Source of the DNA: Bacillota bacterium
GTDB lineage: Bacteria; Bacillota; Clostridia; Tissierellales; Sedimentibacteraceae
NCBI GenBank assembly: GCA_023416855.1
Contig: JAEZGU010000259.1
Coordinates: forward strand, 1-6,441
Reading direction: 5' to 3'
DNA: 6,441 nucleotides
The position numbers were made by a program, and so were the translations under genes. Positions 1 to 6,024 of the stretch are shown here, piece after piece. Under the pieces are notes generated by a model, which ran no database searches, was not told the DNA's origin, and worked only from the letters and a program-made list of their open reading frames with translations. How positions within the stretch are numbered: position 1 is the stretch's first letter; each line of letters begins with the position of its first letter.

Positions 1-64
1 GCCTCAAGGAGAGTACGATGACACTCTATCTAATAAAACTATTATACAGTATTATCCTGTATAA
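1..64 (+). CDS. C-terminal end of an upstream gene (partial, unidentified)
   Basis: Reading from base 2, the window opens with 20 sense codons followed by TAA at 62-64; the peptide begins PQGEYDDTLSNK and ends IIQYYPV. The mix of charged and aromatic residues and the A/T-rich codons look like a genuine protein end. It stops 68 bases before the next gene, which has its own ribosome binding site. The third frame is also open, to a stop at 78-80, but reads as a Leu/Ile/Tyr-rich string, so this frame is preferred. The fragment is too short to assign a family. Confidence 0.45.
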   Translation, partial: PQGEYDDTLSNKTIIQYYPV

Positions 65-73
65 ATATACTGT
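42..73 (+). repeat. Overlapping inverted repeats at the end of the upstream gene
   Basis: TTATACAG at 42-49 is complementary to CTGTATAA at 57-64 (8 bp, 7-base loop). ACAGTAT at 46-52 is complementary to ATACTGT at 67-73 (7 bp). The two pairings share bases 46-49, so they cannot form together. The first includes the TAA stop of the presumed upstream gene. No run of T follows, so neither looks like an ordinary intrinsic terminator. They could be an operator, an RNA processing or stabilising structure, or chance in AT-rich DNA. Confidence 0.35.
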
Positions 74-119
74 TAACTAAGGGTTATAGGTTACCTTAAT
101 CAACCTAAATTAATTATAT

Positions 120-125
120 AAGGAG
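120..125 (+). promoter_or_regulatory. Ribosome binding site of the LysM/GH18 gene
   Basis: AAGGAG lies 7 bases upstream of the ATG at 133, which is near-ideal spacing and fixes that start. No convincing vegetative promoter was found between 65 and 119. An imperfect hairpin (TAGGTT at 87-92 with AACCTA at 102-107) lies there but has no T tract. Confidence 0.85.
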
Positions 126-132
126 AACAAAT

Positions 133-1416
133 ATGGTTATTCACGTAGTTAAACCAGGCGAAAATATTTATACCATTGCTGCTCAGTACAATGTTTCGCC
201 TCAAAAAATTATTTCAGATAATGAATTAGCAAATCCAAATGTTTTAGTACCAGGTCAAACTTTAGTAATATTGATGCCTGAGGAAGTGTATACCGTAATG
301 CCCGGTGATTCTCTTGAAGATATTGCAAGACAATTTAATACTACAGTAATAGAATTATTGCAATATAATCCGTCTATTACTCATGCTGATGCAATTTTTC
401 CCGGAGATCAAATTACCATTGTGCCAAACACTGAAAAAAGAGGGCCAATTTATACAATAGGCTATGCTTATCCCCATATAGACAGAACGGTTCTAATGAA
501 GACATTACCTTATTTAACTTATTTGTCATTGTTCACATACGGTATAACACCTGAAGGGGAGCTTATAGGAATAGATGATGAAGAGTTAATTCGGATAGCA
601 AGAGATTTTGGAGTAGCTCCAATGATGCTTATTTCTACATTGACAGAAGAAGGAACATTTAGTAATGAATTAGCACATCAGATATTAAACAATCCAACAG
701 CACGAAATAATTTAATTAATAATACTGTCAATGCAATGAGAGAAAAAGGTTATGAAGGACTTGATATAGATTTTGAATATGTTCTACCTGAAGACAGAGA
801 GGCGTTTGTTACTTTTGTTAGGGATATGACAAATAGATTAAATGAAGAAGGCTTTACAGTATTAACCGCGTTAGCACCAAAAATTTCAGCGGATCAGCCG
901 GGATTATTATATGAAGCTCATGATTATCCTTCTCTTGGCGATGCTTCAAACAGAGTTTTGTTAATGACTTATGAATGGGGTTACACCTACGGACCGGCAA
1001 TGGCTGTTGCACCTGTAAATAGGGTTAGAGAAGTATTGGATTATGCAGTAACTGAAATACCAAGAGAAAAAATATACATGGGTATTCCAAACTATGGCTA
1101 TGATTTTACTTTACCTTATGTTCAGGGAGTTTCCAGAGCAAATTCTTTATCCAATGTTCAAGCAGTTGAACTTGCATCTCGTGTTGGTGCAAACATACAA
1201 TATGATGAAGCATCTCAATCACCATATTTTATATACTTTGACGATCAAGGTAAACAACATGAGGTTTGGTTTGAGGATGCAAGAAGCATTTTAGCTAAGT
1301 TAGATTTATTTTCCGAATATGACTTTGAAGGAGTAGGTTATTGGAATGTAATGAGATATTTCCCACAAAATTGGCTCGTTATTAGCTCTTTATATGATAT
1401 TGCTAAGATATTGTAA
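133..1416 (+). CDS. sleL: SleL/YaaH-type spore peptidoglycan N-acetylglucosaminidase (LysM-LysM-GH18)
   Basis: This 427-residue enzyme has two N-terminal LysM repeats, at about residues 3-47 and 52-97, each with the typical V-x-PGE/PGD opening and a closing PGQ/PGD-x-(I/L). A GH18 domain follows from about 106 to 425. The catalytic signature is GLDIDFEY at 209-216, with D211, D213 and the proton-donor E215. MTYEWGYTYG at 278-287 is a strong fingerprint of the YaaH/SleL branch. In Bacillus these proteins are made in the mother cell, sit in the spore coat or cortex, and act during germination on cortex fragments already cut by a lytic transglycosylase. The LysM repeats bind peptidoglycan. There is no signal peptide, which fits delivery from the mother cell rather than secretion. 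The first residue of the usual DGxDxDxE motif is E208 here, which I believe this branch tolerates. Domain assignment is very secure; the germination role is inferred from the family. Confidence 0.93.
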   Translation: MVIHVVKPGENIYTIAAQYNVSPQKIISDNELANPNVLVPGQTLVILMPEEVYTVMPGDSLEDIARQFNTTVIELLQYNPSITHADAIFPGDQITIVPNTEKRGPIYTIGYAYPHIDRTVLMKTLPYLTYLSLFTYGITPEGELIGIDDEELIRIARDFGVAPMMLISTLTEEGTFSNELAHQILNNPTARNNLINNTVNAMREKGYEGLDIDFEYVLPEDREAFVTFVRDMTNRLNEEGFTVLTALAPKISADQPGLLYEAHDYPSLGDASNRVLLMTYEWGYTYGPAMAVAPVNRVREVLDYAVTEIPREKIYMGIPNYGYDFTLPYVQGVSRANSLSNVQAVELASRVGANIQYDEASQSPYFIYFDDQGKQHEVWFEDARSILAKLDLFSEYDFEGVGYWNVMRYFPQNWLVISSLYDIAKIL

Positions 1417-1438
1417 TTTTAGTGCTTGCCACAAAATT

Positions 1439-1467
1439 GTAATTATACAAAATAACTAGCATATATT
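1439..1467 (+). promoter_or_regulatory. Possible sporulation (sigma-E-like) promoter of the unknown 354-residue gene
   Basis: CATATATT at 1460-1467 differs at one position from the Bacillus sigma-E -10 consensus CATACAHT. The -35 region at the right distance (1439-1445, GTAATTA) matches GHATATT only partly. The site would give a 5' leader of about 27 bases. No sigma-A-like pair was found in this 84-base gap. AT-rich sequence makes chance matches likely, so this is a weak call that matters mainly because the preceding gene is a spore enzyme. Confidence 0.22.
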
Positions 1468-1500
1468 TAGATAACGGGTATATTTTGTAGGAGGTTATTC

Positions 1501-2565
1501 ATGAACAATAAAAATTATAGAGTGATGAAGTTTTTTGAACCGGTAAACAAATCAAATAAAGCAAGGGGTTACGTTAGGCTTGATATGAGAGGCATGAGAG
1601 GAAATATCATTGTTTCAGCTGAAGGCTTAGGAGATGTTAAATCAGTTAGTGAAGTTTATTTGTATAAGGATAAAGCAAATAAACTAAAATTAGGAGATAT
1701 AAATAATAAAAAAGGCATGATTAAAAAGAGTTTAACATTTGGTAATAATAGCTATGTTGAGGATTATAATACATGTGCTATTGTTCAGGATAATAAAATT
1801 GTCCTCTATGCCAATTTGTTCAATGCAAGCACCTTAGAACAAGTTAAAAAGCTGGAAAATTCCGAAGAAGAGTATGTAACCCCGCTTGAAGTGACTAAAG
1901 AATCGGTAACAGAAGCAAAAGAAATAAAAGAGGCAGAAGTGAAAAAGGTTGAACAAATTATAGAAGTCCCTAAAGAAGAAATTATTGAAAAACAAAAAGT
2001 TAATAACTTCGAGCATAATAATGAAATTACCAATGGTAGAGTTAAAAAAGAATCAGTAGAAGCAGCTGTAAATTTAAATGCTGAACCTAATATAGAAGCA
2101 CAATCAAAAAGGTATAAAAATAAGTTTGAAGAAAGCTTGTATAACACTTTAAAAGAATATAAACAAGTTGAACCATTGTCTGTTAAACTGAAGAATTTTA
2201 ACTGGTGGTACATACCATTCGATGAAACCGGCATAAAAAATGGATTTTTACCATATTACAATCAAATAATCAGTTCATATTATCCATATCCGATTTCTAA
2301 TCGTGTAACAACATGCAGTAGGCTTATGAAAAAATACGGACATTATATATTTGGTATTTACAAAGAAAATGATGATATTGTTAGGTTTATTTATGGTGTA
2401 CCCGGAGAATTTACTAAGGAAGAACAACCTTATAAAGGTATCACAGGTTTTAAAAACTGGTCATACAGCAATAAAGAAGATGAAGTGGATTATGGTTATT
2501 GGTTAGCTTTTGTAAATCCTAAAACAGGTGAAACTACTGAACCGCCTGAAATTGCATTATCATAA
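1501..2565 (+). CDS. Hypothetical protein with two conserved-looking ends and an acidic/basic linker
   Basis: I do not recognise a named family. The 354-residue product has no signal peptide or membrane segment. Residues about 1-110 look like a compact beta-rich domain, with alternating hydrophobic strands such as GNIIVSAEGL, EVYLYKD and NKIVLYANLF. Residues about 115-205 are a Glu/Lys/Val-rich, low-complexity linker, probably extended or coiled-coil. Residues about 207-345 form an aromatic-rich C-terminal domain with NWWYIPF (234-240), RFIYGVPGEF (295-304), a YKGITGFKNW segment (311-320) and YGYWLAFVNPKTGE (331-344). From memory, this G-(V/I)-PG plus GYWL...DPKTG pattern recurs in uncharacterised clostridial proteins, but I cannot name it with certainty. 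AGGAGG at 1489-1494 lies 6 bases from the ATG, so the start is secure. It sits 84 bases downstream of the SleL-like gene with no terminator between, so co-transcription and a spore-related role are possible but unproven. Confidence 0.8.
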   Translation: MNNKNYRVMKFFEPVNKSNKARGYVRLDMRGMRGNIIVSAEGLGDVKSVSEVYLYKDKANKLKLGDINNKKGMIKKSLTFGNNSYVEDYNTCAIVQDNKIVLYANLFNASTLEQVKKLENSEEEYVTPLEVTKESVTEAKEIKEAEVKKVEQIIEVPKEEIIEKQKVNNFEHNNEITNGRVKKESVEAAVNLNAEPNIEAQSKRYKNKFEESLYNTLKEYKQVEPLSVKLKNFNWWYIPFDETGIKNGFLPYYNQIISSYYPYPISNRVTTCSRLMKKYGHYIFGIYKENDDIVRFIYGVPGEFTKEEQPYKGITGFKNWSYSNKEDEVDYGYWLAFVNPKTGETTEPPEIALS

Positions 2566-2576
2566 TGATTTAAATA

Positions 2577-2585
2577 GTACTGTAC
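2577..2585 (+). repeat. Short palindrome over the -35 box
   Basis: GTAC-T-GTAC is a perfect 4-bp palindrome around one central base. It overlaps the -35 hexamer at 2581-2586, a position where a repressor could act. It is short enough to be chance. Confidence 0.25.
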
Positions 2586-2609
2586 AAACTTAGTTTTATT
2601 TGTTATAAT
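2581..2609 (+). promoter_or_regulatory. Sigma-A-type promoter of the phospholipase C-like gene
   Basis: TGTACA at 2581-2586 (4 of 6 matches to TTGACA) is followed after exactly 17 bases by a perfect TATAAT at 2604-2609. A TG at 2601-2602 makes an extended -10. Transcription would start near 2616, leaving a short leader to the ATG at 2645. This makes the small gene its own transcription unit, separate from the gene upstream. Confidence 0.75.
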
Positions 2610-2644
2610 ATACGAGACTATTTGAAAAGGAGTTAAAAAAACAA

Positions 2645-3238
2645 ATGCCCCCAATAAGTACCAATATGCACTTTGGTAAATTGTTTATAGAAAATTCTAA
2701 AATAAAAATTGATATTCCAAGTTTTGTTATTGGTATTGCTTCTCCGGATACTATTAATGAAGATGATTTTGATAATCTGCATACTTTTGATGAGGATGGT
2801 AATATTGATGTAAGAGAGTTTTATGAACAATTTAATTTTAAGGAGCTTAATGTAAAGCAGAAATCCTTTATATTAGGATACTATTGTCATGTATGGTTTG
2901 ATGAATATTATAAGTTTAATGCCAGTAAAATTAAAATCCATAATAGTGTGGATTTAACGGATGAAGAGCTTGGCAAGGCAGTTAAATCAATACTTAAATT
3001 TTATGACAGCAAGGCAATTAATAACTTCTTTGAAAAATATAAAGATGAAATCAGCTCGTTTGATTTAGATTTAAATATAACTGAAATAGAGGGTGTAAAC
3101 TTAAAAAAATCCAAAGATAAAATAATGGAATTTTTTAAAGATACTATACCCGAAGTGGAGTATCCGATGCTAATAAAAGAACAAGAATATATGAATTTTG
3201 TTAAAAACGGATGCAGTAAAATAATGAGATCTCTATAA
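2645..3238 (+). CDS. Small protein related to the zinc-dependent phospholipase C family
   Basis: The 197-residue product has the sequence layout of the Zn-dependent phospholipase C-like proteins (Pfam Zn_dep_PLPC). The N-terminus has NMHFGK with H9. Next come a hydrophobic stretch ending GIASPD with D35, then LHTF with H46, and FILGYYCHVWFDEYY with H82 and D86. These His/Asp residues are the likely metal ligands. Many short clostridial members of this group are annotated only as hypothetical and have no demonstrated substrate. There is no signal peptide, unlike the secreted toxin phospholipases, so a cytoplasmic hydrolase is more likely than a virulence factor. The C-terminal half is helical and Lys/Glu-rich with no clear motif. 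AAAAGGAG at 2625-2632 lies 12 bases from the ATG, slightly long, but no better start is visible. A dedicated promoter and terminator flank it. Family placement is moderately sure; function is unknown. Confidence 0.72.
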   Translation: MPPISTNMHFGKLFIENSKIKIDIPSFVIGIASPDTINEDDFDNLHTFDEDGNIDVREFYEQFNFKELNVKQKSFILGYYCHVWFDEYYKFNASKIKIHNSVDLTDEELGKAVKSILKFYDSKAINNFFEKYKDEISSFDLDLNITEIEGVNLKKSKDKIMEFFKDTIPEVEYPMLIKEQEYMNFVKNGCSKIMRSL

Positions 3239-3262
3239 AACTCCTGTTACAGGAGTTTTTTT
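3237..3262 (+). terminator. Intrinsic terminator overlapping the stop codon
   Basis: AAAACTCCTG at 3237-3246 pairs with CAGGAGTTTT at 3250-3259, a perfect 10-bp stem with a TTA loop. A run of seven T occupies 3256-3262. The left arm begins within the TAA stop (3236-3238) of the phospholipase C-like gene. It ends that transcript and insulates the HAD/glutamine synthetase operon. Confidence 0.9.
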
Positions 3263-3293
3263 ATGTCATTTTCTTAATCTTTTAAATTAAAAA

Positions 3294-3322
3294 TTGACTG
3301 TAAAAATAAATTATAATATAGT
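3294..3322 (+). promoter_or_regulatory. Sigma-A-type promoter of the HAD/glutamine synthetase operon
   Basis: TTGACT at 3294-3299 (5 of 6 matches) and TATAGT at 3317-3322 (5 of 6) are separated by exactly 17 bases. Transcription should start near 3329. This lies downstream of the in-frame TTG at 3322, so that codon cannot be the start of translation for this transcript. A TATAAT at 3312-3317 is too close to the -35 box (12 bases) to be the partner. Confidence 0.7.
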
Positions 3323-3366
3323 TGAAACATATGATTAAATTATGCTATTATAAATGGATAAATAGC

Positions 3367-3372
3367 AAAGGA
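3367..3372 (+). promoter_or_regulatory. Ribosome binding site that decides the HAD start
   Basis: AAAGGA is 6 bases upstream of the ATG at 3379. The longer in-frame options, TTG at 3322 and ATG at 3331, have no Shine-Dalgarno sequence and lie on or beside the promoter. Confidence 0.7.
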
Positions 3373-3378
3373 TGGATT

Positions 3379-4008
3379 ATGGTGAGATATAAGTATGTTT
3401 TATTTGATTTTGACGGTACTATTGCAGATACAGAAGAAGCAAATTTCGTTATATATCAAAAATTAGCTGAAAAGTATAATTTGAAAAATATTACCATAGA
3501 CGAGCTTGGACATATTAAAAAGATGAGCGCAAAAGAATTAATTGAATATATAGAATTAAAAAAAAGATACCTACCATTCATTTTGAAAAGAGGCAAAAAG
3601 CTTCTTAATCAAGACATCAAAAATATAAGATTATGCAAAAATGATATCTTTGAAACCATTAAAATTCTAAGAGATATGGGAATTAAAACAGCGATAATTA
3701 CAACTAACTCAAAAGATAATGTTTTAACGTTTCTTAAAGAAAAAAACGCTGAATTTTTTGATACTATTTTAAGTGCTTCAATGTTTGGGAAAGAATCAAA
3801 AATGAGAAAAATAATTAATAAGGAAAAATTGAAGCTAAGCGAAGTACTTTATGTTGGTGATGAAATAAGAGATATTCATGCAGCAAAAAAAACAGGGATA
3901 GATATTGCATCCGTTGGGTGGGGTTACAATACTGTAGAGAGTTTAAGAAAGCACAAACCGGAGTATTTAATTTTTGAACCATCGGAATTGATAGAAATAT
4001 GCAAATGA
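3379..4008 (+). CDS. HAD-superfamily hydrolase (phosphoglycolate phosphatase-like)
   Basis: With the start at 3379 the product is 209 residues. Motif I is FDFDGTIADTEE, with nucleophile D10 and general acid/base D12. A helical cap follows at about 20-85, typical of the C1-cap, beta-phosphoglucomutase/phosphoglycolate phosphatase type. Motif II is IITTNS with T109, the motif III lysine is K138 in FGKESK, and motif IV is YVGDEIRD with D161 and D165. All catalytic positions are present, so it should be an active Mg2+-dependent phosphatase on a small phosphorylated metabolite; the substrate cannot be read from sequence. The VGWGYNTVESL segment and the ending PEYLIFEPSELIEI are common in Gph-like members. 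It begins the operon and ends 19 bases before glutamine synthetase. A longer start at TTG 3322 would add 19 residues before the beta strand leading into motif I and is rejected. Confidence 0.88.
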   Translation: MVRYKYVLFDFDGTIADTEEANFVIYQKLAEKYNLKNITIDELGHIKKMSAKELIEYIELKKRYLPFILKRGKKLLNQDIKNIRLCKNDIFETIKILRDMGIKTAIITTNSKDNVLTFLKEKNAEFFDTILSASMFGKESKMRKIINKEKLKLSEVLYVGDEIRDIHAAKKTGIDIASVGWGYNTVESLRKHKPEYLIFEPSELIEICK

Positions 4009-4015
4009 CAATACA

Positions 4016-4023
4016 TAAGGAGG
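4016..4023 (+). promoter_or_regulatory. Ribosome binding site of glutamine synthetase
   Basis: TAAGGAGG is a near-perfect Shine-Dalgarno sequence, only 4 bases from the ATG at 4028 and 13 from a second in-frame ATG at 4037 (Met4). The spacing is short for the first and long for the second, so initiation at Met4 cannot be excluded. The choice changes the protein by three residues. Confidence 0.75.
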
Positions 4024-4027
4024 AAAT

Positions 4028-5926
4028 ATGAACAACATGATCTATACAATAAAACCAGAGCACCATGGCATACAAGATTTAACACAAATACTTGAAGAGC
4101 ATCCTGAAATTCAATTTGTATCATTCATGGGTGTTGATACCGGAGGCAATGGTACGGATGAGAAAATACCTATAAAGCTTTTTATAAAGGATATGGCTGA
4201 AATGCTTAAGTATGGAATACAAACAGATGGTTCCAGTGTTGAGTTGCAAGGTATAGCTGACTTAAACAATGCAAGAGTAGATATATTACCTGATATTAAC
4301 TGCAATTGGTTTGTAGATTATAATTATGAAAATCACAACTCAATAAACGGTTTACCCGTAGGCACACTAAAAATTCCTTCCTTTATTATTCATGATGGCA
4401 AACAGGTATGTTCCAGATCAATCCTAAAAAGAGCTATAATTAATTTCAAATCAGAATTAATGAGCCTAATTGAAAAAAATCCAAGAATTTCAGAATATTA
4501 TGGTTTTAAATGTGAAGATGTGGAAGAAGTACAGCTAACAAGCGCAACAGAGCTTGAAATGTGGGTGAAAACTCCTGAGCAAAGTGCAGATTTTGAAGAA
4601 TTACACACCTCCCAGGTTTTAAAAGAACAATATTGGAAAAGAACCATGGGAACTGTTAGGACAGTTATTGAAAAAATAATGGATTTGCTTGAACTTTATG
4701 ATCTAAAGCCTGAGATGGCACATAAAGAGGTTGGAGGCATAGCAAATAAAATTGACGCCAAGGGTAGGATAACTCACGTTATGGAGCAGCTTGAAATAGA
4801 TTGGAGATTTTCAAATGCTATTCAGGCAGCGGATAATGAAATTGTTGTAAGAGAAATAATAGAAGATCAGTTTAGACATCATGGTTTGGAGGTTTTGTTT
4901 AAAGCAAAGCCAATAGAGGGTGTTGCAGGAAACGGAGAGCATACTCATCTTGGAGTTGCTTTGAAGTTAAAAGACGGAAAGAGAATAAATTTATTTACTC
5001 CTAAAGATGTACACAAAGACTATTTAAGTGAAATTGGGTATGGAGCATTAATGGGTTTACTAAAAAACTATGAAGTTATAAACCCAATTGTTACTGCAAC
5101 AAATGATGCGTTTAATAGACTAAAGCCTGGATTTGAGGCTCCTGTTTGCACAGTTACTTCATTAGGAGGTACTAAAGAGGCGCCATCAAGGAATCGTTCA
5201 GTATTGGTAGGTGTAATAAGAGATGTTGAAAATCCTAATGTTATTAGATTTGAAATGAGATCTCCTAACCCGTATTCTAATACATATTTAGTTATAGCAG
5301 CATCATATCAAGCAATGTTAGATGGAATAATTAATGTTGTTAATGCAGGGTTAACTTGTGAACAATTAGAAATGGAAATTTCTAAAAAATATGGTGAAGA
5401 TGCTGTTTACTTAGAAAAATATAGAGAATACAGAAGTGAAGAAGATGTTTTTGAACGATATTCTGAAGAAGAAAGAAATAAGTTGTATGGTATTGCCCCT
5501 GCTACAGTGTGGGAGAACCTATATAATCTTGACTCCAATGTTATAAAGCAACAAGTATTGAAGTCAGGGGATGTTTTTACTGATGAGTTGTTAAATTCAT
5601 TTAGGGAGTCAACACTTCAAAAGTGGAAAAATGAACTTACAGGAAGGATAATACATGATAATATAATGTTGTTAAAATCTTTTGTTAAGCTTCACAATGA
5701 ACAGGATCATGCAACAGATTTGGATGTTGTCAACTGGGAGAGGATTGTGTATTTAAAAACTAAGCTTATGAAGGATAGCATGACTAAAAAATGTATATTT
5801 ACTAAAATTAAGACAGCAATAAATGATGGTAATTATGAAGTTGCATCTGATTTACAAAAGCAAATGAATGAAAAAATGTCAGAAATTAGAGCTTTGTATA
5901 TCGAATATAAAAATAATATATTTTAA
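4028..5926 (+). CDS. glnA: Glutamine synthetase, long clostridial form with C-terminal extension
   Basis: This enzyme makes glutamine from glutamate, ammonium and ATP in the cytoplasm. The beta-grasp N-terminal domain covers about 27-115 and carries the TDGSS latch at 67-71 (D68 corresponds to Salmonella D50). The catalytic domain has E175 and E177 (TELEMW), E234 (HKEVGG), E256 (EQLEIDWRFSNA), H305 and H307 (GNGEHTH), R364 (NRLKPGFEAP), R388/R390 (SRNRSV), and E409 and R411 (RFEMRSPNP). These are the expected metal, ATP and glutamate ligands, so it should be active. At 632 residues it is far longer than the 440-470 of ordinary type I enzymes. Extra sequence lies between E234 and E256, at about 443-490, and in a helical tail after about 527. 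It is not the type III (GlnN, about 700 residues) pattern. The classical adenylylation-site context (KNLYDLPPEE) is not preserved. Co-transcribed with the HAD gene 19 bases upstream and followed by a terminator. Confidence 0.92.
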   Translation: MNNMIYTIKPEHHGIQDLTQILEEHPEIQFVSFMGVDTGGNGTDEKIPIKLFIKDMAEMLKYGIQTDGSSVELQGIADLNNARVDILPDINCNWFVDYNYENHNSINGLPVGTLKIPSFIIHDGKQVCSRSILKRAIINFKSELMSLIEKNPRISEYYGFKCEDVEEVQLTSATELEMWVKTPEQSADFEELHTSQVLKEQYWKRTMGTVRTVIEKIMDLLELYDLKPEMAHKEVGGIANKIDAKGRITHVMEQLEIDWRFSNAIQAADNEIVVREIIEDQFRHHGLEVLFKAKPIEGVAGNGEHTHLGVALKLKDGKRINLFTPKDVHKDYLSEIGYGALMGLLKNYEVINPIVTATNDAFNRLKPGFEAPVCTVTSLGGTKEAPSRNRSVLVGVIRDVENPNVIRFEMRSPNPYSNTYLVIAASYQAMLDGIINVVNAGLTCEQLEMEISKKYGEDAVYLEKYREYRSEEDVFERYSEEERNKLYGIAPATVWENLYNLDSNVIKQQVLKSGDVFTDELLNSFRESTLQKWKNELTGRIIHDNIMLLKSFVKLHNEQDHATDLDVVNWERIVYLKTKLMKDSMTKKCIFTKIKTAINDGNYEVASDLQKQMNEKMSEIRALYIEYKNNIF

Positions 5927-5935
5927 GTAATATTT

Positions 5936-5972
5936 TGTCACCTTAAGCGTAAGCTTTTAGGTGACATTTTTT
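5936..5972 (+). terminator. Intrinsic terminator of the HAD/glutamine synthetase operon
   Basis: TGTCACCT at 5936-5943 pairs with AGGTGACA at 5959-5966. AAGC at 5945-5948 pairs with GCTT at 5953-5956 across a small internal bulge, closing on a GTAA tetraloop of the GNRA type. Six T follow at 5967-5972. It lies 10 bases after the TAA of glutamine synthetase. Confidence 0.9.
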
Positions 5973-6024
5973 GTGAAATATTATTAAAAGTACGGCTAAT
6001 TATTACTTTACAAATAAATAGATG

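Noticed and set aside
58..90. Sigma-F/sigma-G-like promoter before the SleL-type gene (TGTATA at 58-63 with GGTTATAGG at 82-90)
   Set aside because: The -35 resembles the forespore consensus, but the 18-base spacer is too long for sigma-F and there is no CATnnTA for sigma-G.
86..107. Hairpin TAGGTT/AACCTA as a terminator for the upstream gene
   Set aside because: Only 6 bp, a 9-base loop and no T tract.
1437..1450. TTGTA-ATTA-TACAA inverted repeat as a terminator after the SleL-type gene
   Set aside because: The stem is 5 bp and A/T-rich and is not followed by T residues, so it cannot be supported as a terminator.
1806..2234. Open reading frame of 142 codons on the minus strand
   Set aside because: It lies wholly antisense to the linker of the unknown 354-residue gene. 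The translation is Ser/Phe/Leu-rich, as expected from the complement of Glu/Lys codons, and no ribosome binding site was noted.
3815..4305. Minus-strand open frames opposite the HAD/glutamine synthetase junction
   Set aside because: They are shadows of two strongly supported plus-strand genes and show no motifs.
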